Below are positions 57,722 through 64,000 of a stretch of DNA of 64,000 bases, one piece after another (position 1 is the stretch's first letter; every line of letters starts with the position of its first letter). Below the pieces are notes generated by a model. It was not told where the DNA came from. It saw only the letters and a list, made by a program, of their open reading frames with translations, and ran no database searches. The stretch is taken from assembly GCA_024345305.1 (NCBI GenBank), contig BRON01000019.1:248001-312000 (forward strand). Direction: 5' to 3'. The translations under genes and the position numbers were made by a program. The stretch comes from Mrakia gelida (Eukaryota; Basidiomycota; Tremellomycetes; Cystofilobasidiales; Mrakiaceae).

Positions 57722-60700
57722 ATGGCTCACGCTTCGCTCAAAATGATCTTGAAACTTCGAGATCTCAACGTTCTCCCCACCTATTTCTCCACTCCCCTCA
57801 TCGAGCAAGCTCTCAATCGACCCTGCATCAACTGCATCAAGTCCAAACTCAAACGTCATCCCTACCCTACCTCCACTCGCATCACCACTCGTCCACTCCA
57901 ACTCGTCCACTGCGATCTCGCCGGCCCCATGCGATCTCCCACCTTCAGCGGTCAACGATACTTCCTCATCCTCGTCGACGAATTCACCGACATGTACTGG
58001 GCTTTCCCTTTAAAAAGGAAGTCGGACACCGAAACCACCCTCAACCACTGGATCGCACGAGCCGAGAGCGAGAGCGGCCAGAAACTCGGAACCTTCAGGT
58101 CGGACAACGGAGGAGAATTCACGTCGTCGACGATCCAGAGCTACTTCCTCGAGGGAGGAATCCGTCACGAAACCAGCATCCCGAAGCACTCCTCCCAGAA
58201 CGGCAAAGCCGAACGAGCCATCGCGTACCTCACATCCCTCATCACCTCCGTCCTCGTCGATTCAGGACTCTCTCAACGATACTGGGGAGAAGCCCTCAAC
58301 TTCGCTCTCCGCGTCCTCGAACGACTTCCAGCAGCACCACTCTCCCCATCCCACCCCAAACAACGTCTCCACGCCTGGACAGGCACACCACAACCCATCA
58401 CCCAACTCCACCTCTTCGGCAGTCGCGCCTTCATCCACAACGAGGGATACTACAAGTTCGATCCTCGAGGAATCGAGTGCATTTACCTCGGTCCAGGAGA
58501 GGAGATGTTCGGAAAGAAGGCCTATCGTCTTCAACAGGTCTCGGATGGGAAGATCCTCTTCGGAAGGAGTGTAGTCTTCGTCGACGAGAAGTCACCTCTG
58601 CCGTGGAAGTCGAAGACGGTGGAGAAGGAGAAGAGATCTTGGGAGAAGGAAGGGATGGAGGTTGAAGGAGGAGTAGTTTTTGGCAATGAGGATTCCGGTA
58701 AGGCGGATGAGCCCTTATCGGAGTGCGGGGAGGAGGTCGAGGAAGGAGAGGAGCCTGCTTCAGGAGGGGAAAATCCGTCGAGTCCATCAGAACTCGAGGA
58801 CCTTCCCTCCGAAGCTCTCCCACCACCAGAGGAACTACCACCTCCTCCACCACCACCACCGCCACCACCACCAATCCCAGATGATCCACCAGTCCTACCA
58901 CCACCCATCCCAGTCGGTCCACCCCATCCACCAGCAGTCTCCGGCGGAGATTGGATTCGAGGAAGAACTCGAAACGAAACGCGTCGCAACGGAAACCAAC
59001 CTCCTCCACGATCTCCATCTCCTCCAAGAGGACGAGTCCCAGCCTCCAAACGATGGACTTGGGTACCAGAAGCATCATCAGCTATCCACCCTCGCCAGTA
59101 CGATCACCCTCTCCCCTTCACCGAATCGAAACCTCCCAATCCCACTTCCCCACAACGTCCCTCCCGCCCAAAACGAACTCCAACCACCTTCTACTATGAG
59201 CACTGCGCCTTCCGAACCATCAACATCGGAGATCGACCCTTCCCGAAGCTCCCTCGAACCTGGGAAGAAGCCATGAACGGTCCCTATCGAGAGGAATGGA
59301 TCATCTCGAAGGACGAGGAGCTCAGATCGTTCGAGAGACTCAAAGCTTGGGCTGCCATCACCCTCAGGAAGGTCCCAGAAGGGAAGAAGCTCGTCAGCGG
59401 ACGTTGGGTGTTTGCCCTCAAGAGGGACTTACTCGATCCCAAGACCATTCGGTTCAAGTGTCGATGGGTCGCTCGAGGGTTCGAACTTCGACCAGGACTC
59501 GACTACTTCGAAACCTACGCTCCCGTCTGCGATGCTACCACTCGTCGTCTCTTCTTCGCCATCGGAGCCGCAAGAGGAGAGGAGTTCCGACAGGGAGACG
59601 TCTCTACCGCCTTCATCACCGCCCAGCTCGAGGAACCGGTCTACATGAAACCTCCTCCCGGATTCAACACAGACGAGTACGGAGAACCAATCGTCCTCGA
59701 AGTTCACGGAGCAATCTACGGTCTCCCTCAGTCACCCCGAGCCTTTCACAAGTCTTTTTCAGCAAACCTCGAGAAGATGGAATTGGTCGCGTCCTTCGCC
59801 GACTGCTGCCTCTACACGGGATGGAGAGATGGTCGACGTGTCGCGATGATCATCTACGTCGACGACTTCGTCATCAAAGCTCCTACCAAACCCATCGCGG
59901 ACGCCGTATTCCAAGGAGTCGAGAAGATCTACGACATCAAGGACCTCGGGAACCTCGATCCAGGAAGGATGCTCGCTGTCGACGTCAAGAGAGATCGAAC
60001 GACGAACACCATGGAGTACTCCCAACAACCCTACTCCTTCGAGATTCTCGATAAGTTCAACCACCTCCTCATCCCCAACAAGAACAGATCAACCCCAATG
60101 GACGAGGATCTTCAACTCTCGGCAGAAGACGGACCCAAAGACGAAGTCGAACGCGCCGAGATGGAGGACTTCCCCGTTCGAGAGATCCTAGGATGCCTCT
60201 GGTTCCTCGCCAACAACTCTCGATTCGACATCTCCTTCGCTCTCAGCCAATGCTCGAGATTCCAGTCCAACCCCGGTCCCAAACACAAGTCCGCGATCCT
60301 CGACATCCTCTACTACCTTCGAGGAACGACGGATTGGGGACTCGTTCTCGGAGGTCGACAACCAGGGAATGGGCTCGAAGTCTTCACAGACTCAGACTGG
60401 AACGGAGATCACGCCACCAGCAGGTCAACGATGGGAATCATGATATTCTGGGAGGGATCACTTATCTACTGGTCCTCGAAGAAGATCGCCAGCTCGTCGA
60501 AATCGGTCCTGGAAGCAGAGTTCATCGCCTTCTCTCGAGGAGCAACTCAAATCGAATGGATCCTACAACTCCTCGAGAGCCTTGGACTCGACACCTCTAC
60601 CGCCGTTCCCGCCTGGTGCGACAACCAAGGAGCAGTCGCCGTCATCAAGAAGGGTTCGCACGGAAAGTTGACGCGTCACATTCGAACGTCGATTCGAATC

Positions 60701-60862
60701 GGATTCGACCTCTACATCAACGGAGTGATCGAACCGAAATGGATTCCTACGAACGACAACCCATCGGACATCCTCACCAAGGCCCTAGGAAAGGTCAAGT
60801 TCGAGAGGTTCAGGGAAATGGGGGGGCTGGTGAAGTTGGAGGGAAAAGAGGTTCAAGGTTGA
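57722..60862 (+). CDS. Copia integrase, reverse transcriptase, RNase H
   Basis: 1,046 aa from the ATG at 57722, but the frame is open back to 57644, directly after the gag-protease stop. The integrase zinc domain starts before this ATG (HRGMAH) and pairs with CINCIKSK, so the ATG is probably not the real start. The integrase core has D in HCDLAGPM, D in RSDNGGEF and E in GKAERA. A long Pro-rich linker follows. RT shows YAPVCDATTRRLFFA, QGDVSTAF and IIYVDDFV. RNase H shows FTDSDWNGD, YWSSKKIASSSKSVLEAEF and ending residues before 60862. All catalytic acidic residues are present. Confidence 0.93.
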   Translation: MAHASLKMILKLRDLNVLPTYFSTPLIEQALNRPCINCIKSKLKRHPYPTSTRITTRPLQLVHCDLAGPMRSPTFSGQRYFLILVDEFTDMYWAFPLKRKSDTETTLNHWIARAESESGQKLGTFRSDNGGEFTSSTIQSYFLEGGIRHETSIPKHSSQNGKAERAIAYLTSLITSVLVDSGLSQRYWGEALNFALRVLERLPAAPLSPSHPKQRLHAWTGTPQPITQLHLFGSRAFIHNEGYYKFDPRGIECIYLGPGEEMFGKKAYRLQQVSDGKILFGRSVVFVDEKSPLPWKSKTVEKEKRSWEKEGMEVEGGVVFGNEDSGKADEPLSECGEEVEEGEEPASGGENPSSPSELEDLPSEALPPPEELPPPPPPPPPPPPIPDDPPVLPPPIPVGPPHPPAVSGGDWIRGRTRNETRRNGNQPPPRSPSPPRGRVPASKRWTWVPEASSAIHPRQYDHPLPFTESKPPNPTSPQRPSRPKRTPTTFYYEHCAFRTINIGDRPFPKLPRTWEEAMNGPYREEWIISKDEELRSFERLKAWAAITLRKVPEGKKLVSGRWVFALKRDLLDPKTIRFKCRWVARGFELRPGLDYFETYAPVCDATTRRLFFAIGAARGEEFRQGDVSTAFITAQLEEPVYMKPPPGFNTDEYGEPIVLEVHGAIYGLPQSPRAFHKSFSANLEKMELVASFADCCLYTGWRDGRRVAMIIYVDDFVIKAPTKPIADAVFQGVEKIYDIKDLGNLDPGRMLAVDVKRDRTTNTMEYSQQPYSFEILDKFNHLLIPNKNRSTPMDEDLQLSAEDGPKDEVERAEMEDFPVREILGCLWFLANNSRFDISFALSQCSRFQSNPGPKHKSAILDILYYLRGTTDWGLVLGGRQPGNGLEVFTDSDWNGDHATSRSTMGIMIFWEGSLIYWSSKKIASSSKSVLEAEFIAFSRGATQIEWILQLLESLGLDTSTAVPAWCDNQGAVAVIKKGSHGKLTRHIRTSIRIGFDLYINGVIEPKWIPTNDNPSDILTKALGKVKFERFREMGGLVKLEGKEVQG

Positions 60863-60868
60863 GATCCG

Positions 60869-60877
60869 CTGGGGGGG
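60869..60877 (+). other. Polypurine-type tract before 3' LTR
   Basis: CTGGGGGGG directly abuts the 3' LTR, the position of the plus-strand primer. It is short and almost only G. Confidence 0.65.
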
Positions 60878-61120
60878 TGTGAAGATTTGCGTATCTCTTT
60901 CTTTCTTTTCTACAGTAGAATAGGTTGCTGAGCTCGCTCCTCTAGTTTCTAATCTCGCTAGCTCTCTCTCTCTTCGCACACTGCCTTATTCCCTTAACCT
61001 TTTTCACTTCCCTCTCCTCCCTTCTTACTCTCGTCTACATCTTGACCAACAAGCTAGCGTCTCACGAGTCCTTCTTTCTCTCTCCAGATCGAACCAGACG
61101 CTAGACCTTACATCTTCATA
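60878..61120 (+). repeat. 3' LTR, copia element
   Basis: 243 bp; no difference from 55693-55935 was seen on reading both copies. Confidence 0.93.
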
Positions 61121-61125
61121 AGAAC
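61121..61125. repeat. Target-site duplication, right copy (AGAAC)
   Basis: Matches 55688-55692 exactly and abuts the 3' LTR. Confidence 0.9.
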
Positions 61126-62563
61126 TACTACTAGCGACTTGAGAACTACGCGAGGGAGAATGAGAACTACTACTGCGCGACTTGACGGCGAGACTGGTTC
61201 TGGAGAAGGGAAGATGAGAAAGGGAGACGAGAAGGGAAGCTGAGAAGTTGACCAATTCTGGGGTGAAAGTTGATGAATAGCAAGAAGGTCAAAACTAGCC
61301 CACTCTTTATACTAAATATGATCCGCAGTCCGAAGCACCGAGAAGAGGAACGAGGCTGGAGGGAGTAGCTAGCGAAAGGGAGGAAGGACGGTGAGACACG
61401 ACGCGAGACCATCAGCGGTCACAGCAAAGCCAAAAAGGGGTATAAGCTATAAAACGGAAGAGGCAGAGAAGGCGAGAACCGAGAGAAGTATGTACTAAGC
61501 AAGAGAGTCGAGACGGAAGGGAAGGCCGAGAAGAAAAGGGGAACGTGAGTGAGGCGCGTCGCGAGGGGAAGGTTTCGGGCAAAGGTATCTACAGAACGAG
61601 AAGAGTCGGCGAAGGGAAGCAGAGGACTAAATATAACCAGAAGGGCGAGGCCCAGAACCTATAGAAGCGGGGACTCAACCGAGACAGGAGAAAAGGGGAA
61701 GAGACGCGTCGAGAAGAAAGCAAAACGAAAGAACGAACAAACCGAGAAGAACTCCTCACTTCCTCTCCAAACCCCCACATCGGAGACCAGTCCGTTTGAT
61801 CACAAAAGACAAACAGACTGCTCTCAGAAGCACCAGAGGAGGGTCGCACGCCGGTCGTGCTCGAGTCAACGGAAGGAAGAAGGAACGAGATGCACGAGAT
61901 GGAGGGAAATGGGCTGGCTCGCGACAAGTCGCCTTCCTCAGATGGAGACGAAGATCGCGAACCTCACCCCTACACTCTACATCAGACTAACGTTTCCTTG
62001 CGTCAGCCGGAACGAAGAAAAGGGGGGGGGGGGGATCGGGAGTGGAAGGCGGCTGGAGAGGTGACCTCGAACGACGCGCCTCGCTGTCTTTGCCCGACTC
62101 TTTGTCGAGCATGAGGATAGCGAGGCCAAGGGTCTGCCGAGCCACACCCACAGAGATCTGCCACTTCAGCATAAAAAGATGTGATCAAGTCAGGGAAAAA
62201 CGAAGAGAAGAGAGAGAGAGATGTGAGTTTGGACGACGCGTCTCGCGAGCCGTCGCGTAGAAGCATTTCGCTTTCTGACGAGGACGCCCGAGCAGTCTAC
62301 ACTCCCTACCACACATCGAACTTCTAGGCGCTTTGATGGCCTTCTTCAGAATCGTGGGAAAACGTGAACGAGTAAGGATGAGCATGAAGAAGAGCGAGCG
62401 CCAGAGCCGACGAGCTCGGACGGTGAGAGACTTATGTTTTATGCACGATCTTGCACCGATATACAAGCTTCTGCTTCAGCGCAAGCAAGTCCCTTTAGAA
62501 TGCTTGAGAAGCGACGAGCGACGAGACGCAAAAGGAAGAGCGAAAGACCGAAGAACGAGGCGG
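61126..62563. other. Intergenic, no gene recognised
   Basis: About 1.4 kb with a G12 run at 62023-62034 and a short imperfect direct repeat (GAGAACTACTACT...GCGACTTGA) near 61121-61185. No conserved coding frame or RNA gene was seen. Confidence 0.4.
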
Positions 62564-62595
62564 GTGAGCGACTCGTTCCCACGTCCCGTCTTTGA

Positions 62596-62634
62596 GCGAC
62601 GCTCCACCTCTCGTTTTGGCAGGAGGTTCGTCGC
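62596..62634 (+). ncRNA. Array hairpin 1
   Basis: Stem GCGACG/CGTCGC closing ACCTC/GAGGT; 39 nt. The outer CTCGT/ACGAG pair is at 62572-62576 and 62654-62658. Confidence 0.45.
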
Positions 62635-62763
62635 GAGAAGAAGAAGAGATCACACGAGAAGCCAACCATCCTCCTGCGAAAGAAAGAAGAACAGCAGCAG
62701 CAGATAAAGGAGTGGGAGGCAGAAGGGACAACGGTGAGCGACTCGTTGCGACCCTTCTGTTCA

Positions 62764-62804
62764 AGCGACGATTCACCCCTCGCTTTGGAGGGAGACTCGT
62801 CGCT
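62764..62804 (+). ncRNA. Array hairpin 2
   Basis: Stem AGCGACG/CGTCGCT closing CCCTC/GAGGG; 41 nt. The outer pair is reduced to CTCG/CGAG. Confidence 0.45.
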
Positions 62805-62930
62805 GAAGACAAGGAGTGGCGAGAAGCCATCCATCTTCCTCCGAAAGAGAGAGAAAGAAGAGAAGGAAAGGGGAAGAAAGGAAGGAAGGTGAGCGACTCG
62901 TGCGATCTCCCGATGCGAGCGACGGTCCAC

Positions 62931-62956
62931 CCTCGTCTTCGGAGGGAAGGTTCGTC
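62931..62956 (+). ncRNA. Array hairpin 3
   Basis: Stem GACG/CGTC closing CCCTC/GAGGG around a GTCTTCG loop. The outer pair CTCGTG/CACGAG is at 62897-62902 and 62977-62982. Confidence 0.45.
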
Positions 62957-63098
62957 AATCAACAAAAGGACGTCGACACGAGAAGCCCGACATCGCCCTC
63001 CCGAGCCGAAGAAAGAAGAGAAGTAGAAGAAGACAGAGGAAAGGACACGGGAAAGGACGAGAGGAAAGGTGAGCGACTCGTGCGGCCGCTTCTTTGAA

Positions 63099-63137
63099 GC
63101 GACGCTCCAACTCTCGTCTTGGAGGGAGGCCCGTCGC
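63099..63137 (+). ncRNA. Array hairpin 4
   Basis: Stem GCGACG/CGTCGC closing CTCC/GGAG; 39 nt, same length as hairpin 1. The outer pair CTCGTG/CACGAG is at 63077-63082 and 63155-63160. Confidence 0.45.
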
Positions 63138-63271
63138 CAAAAGAACGAAATCGACACGAGAAGCCCGACATCTTCCTCCTCAGCAAGAATAGAAATATAA
63201 GAGCACGAAGAAGGAACGGGAACGAAGGAGAGGCAGGACGGTGAGCGACTCGTGGAGCGTGCTGATGAGTC

Positions 63272-63315
63272 GACGCAGAGCCTTCTCTTCGTCTTTTTGG
63301 AGACAGGTCTGCGTC
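63272..63315 (+). ncRNA. Array hairpin 5
   Basis: Stem GACGCAGA/TCTGCGTC, 8 bp; both arms differ from hairpins 1-4 but still pair. The outer CTCGT/ACGAG pair is kept. Confidence 0.45.
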
Positions 63316-63428
63316 AATGGAGTCGTCGCAGCAACGAGAAGCCACTGAGACGAAGAAGGAAAATAAGGAAAGGAGGAAAGAGCGAACGAACGAATGAAGA
63401 GGGACGACTCGTGCGAGCTCGTCGGTCC

Positions 63429-63471
63429 AGCGACGACCTTTGTTCTTTGTGTCGAAGCGTGGGTCGTCGCT
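63429..63471 (+). ncRNA. Array hairpin 6
   Basis: Stem AGCGACGACC/GGTCGTCGCT, 10 bp perfect, 43 nt in all. The unit start is degenerate and its outer pairing is not obvious. Confidence 0.45.
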
Positions 63472-64000
63472 GAGGAACGGCTTCGTTACGATATGTCTTT
63501 GGCTTGAGTCGCAGAAGAAAGCGGTCGAAAAGGTGGATGGGAAGTTGAATGGGCGGATGGTGGTCGGAAGCAGGGAAGCGAAGGGAGGTGGAGCGAGGGA
63601 AAGGCGGGCGAGGGCGAGAGGCGATTTCGGAGTTCTAAACCTCGGTCGCTTTTCTTCTCTCTCTGTCAGTAACCTCGTCGACTCCACTCGTCTCAACCAA
63701 CCCTCCACTCGACACCTCGCTCACGAGTCCGAAGAAAATGCGAGTTGAGCTCGTGAAACGAAGCACGCGCGAGTAAAATCACATCGAGACGCGTCGACCT
63801 CTTTGTTCCTTTCGTTGCTCGGAGAAGTCTGAGGCAATCAGTATATTGTCATGATAAAAAAAGGGAGAAAGCCTATCTAAGGACGAAAGGCACGAGAGCA
63901 CGAGAAGCTGCTAAGCAAGGAGAAACGAGAACCTACACGAGGAGAAGGGCTACAGCACGACGAGGGTATCTATCCAACAAAACACACACACCTAGATAGC
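63472..64000. other. Right end, no gene recognised
   Basis: A mixed purine-rich and A-rich tail with a GACGCGTC palindrome near 63789. Any gene here would continue beyond the window. Confidence 0.35.

Larger units (their letters stand above)
55688..61125 (+). mobile_element. Ty1/copia LTR retrotransposon, recent insertion
   Basis: A complete element: 5' target duplication AGAAC (55688-55692), 5' LTR 55693-55935, gag-protease frame, integrase-RT-RNaseH frame, purine tract, 3' LTR 60878-61120, 3' target duplication AGAAC. The domain order gag, protease, integrase, RT, RNase H identifies the copia superfamily. The two 243-bp LTRs look identical by eye, which implies a recent insertion. The coding region is open apart from one TGA. 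The element lies downstream of PMP3 and before the hairpin array. Confidence 0.95.
62564..63471 (+). repeat. Array of six diverged hairpin-bearing repeat units
   Basis: Five units begin GTGAGCGACTCGT at 62564, 62734, 62889, 63069 and 63241; a sixth begins GACGACTCGT near 63403. Spacing is roughly 155-180 bp. In each unit the opening CTCGT(G) can pair with a downstream (C)ACGAG or CGAG that precedes AAGCC in units 1-5, and an inner hairpin with a GCGACG-type stem lies between. Purine-rich spacers (GAAAGAAGAG-like) separate the units. Sequence identity between units is modest while the pairing is kept. There is no protein-family match in any frame. Each unit start also looks like a 5' splice donor (AG or CG before GTGAGC), so a non-coding spliced transcript is possible. 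Confidence 0.7.

Noticed and set aside
59296..60054. Alternative-frame ORFs inside the retrotransposon
   Set aside because: They are frame shadows of the RT-RNase H coding region and carry no motif of their own.
57722..60862. ATG at 57722 as the true start of the integrase-RT protein
   Set aside because: The first His of the integrase zinc domain is encoded upstream of this ATG in the same open frame, so a start there would remove a zinc ligand.
62564..63471. CRISPR array or protein-coding repeat at the right end
   Set aside because: Units are ~155-180 bp, diverged and internally paired, unlike CRISPR. Minus-strand frames through the array repeat a few residues (SRSP, DEPP) only because the DNA repeats, with no start, splice or family support.

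Overview
This window looks like nuclear DNA of a basidiomycete fungus, most likely a red-yeast-type lineage (Pucciniomycotina/Microbotryomycetes). That placement is inferred from the moderately GC-rich sequence, very dense short introns (mostly 60-120 nt) with a strong internal branch-point word (GCTGAC), and the protein set. No rRNA, tRNA or CRISPR was recognised. Most genes were assembled by hand from exons in different frames, using GT-AG junctions and conserved protein motifs. For ten genes the exon sum is a multiple of three and gives an uninterrupted protein.

Layout, left to right. 0-3 kb: a TPR/F-box/LRR-type gene (-) and a second F-box-like gene (+) facing away from each other, both with broken frames. 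3.8-20.3 kb: housekeeping genes PDCD5 (+), mitochondrial ClpP (-), a 1,409-aa CTK1/CDK12-type kinase (-) and a class V myosin (-). 21.9-27.2 kb: SKP1 (+), a secreted DCR2-type phosphatase (-) and mitochondrial ribosomal protein bL27m (-). 27.5-31 kb: two more broken F-box-type genes (+). 31.4-36.1 kb: kynureninase (-) and ALA dehydratase HEM2 (+) sharing a 182-bp divergent promoter. 36.5-42 kb: three intact F-box-type genes, two of them a divergent pair. 43.1-54.3 kb: an NADP-type alcohol dehydrogenase (-), a C2H2 zinc-finger factor (+), another intact F-box gene (-) and PMP3 (-). 55.7-61.1 kb: a Ty1/copia LTR retrotransposon with apparently identical LTRs and a perfect 5-bp target duplication. 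62.5-63.5 kb: a non-coding array of about six diverged ~155-180-bp units, each carrying a conserved hairpin whose stems change in a compensatory way.

Themes. Eight F-box-type loci of two structural subfamilies lie with SKP1, the adaptor that F-box proteins bind, in one 64-kb stretch; four are intact and four disrupted, which looks like active gene birth and death. The splicing is unusual: a recurrent GTTCGT donor, a 6-nt internal exon in clpP, a 17-nt exon in the alcohol dehydrogenase, 9-nt first coding exons, and a start codon split by an intron in PMP3. The hairpin array at the right end has no known explanation that I can name and is the best candidate for something undescribed.
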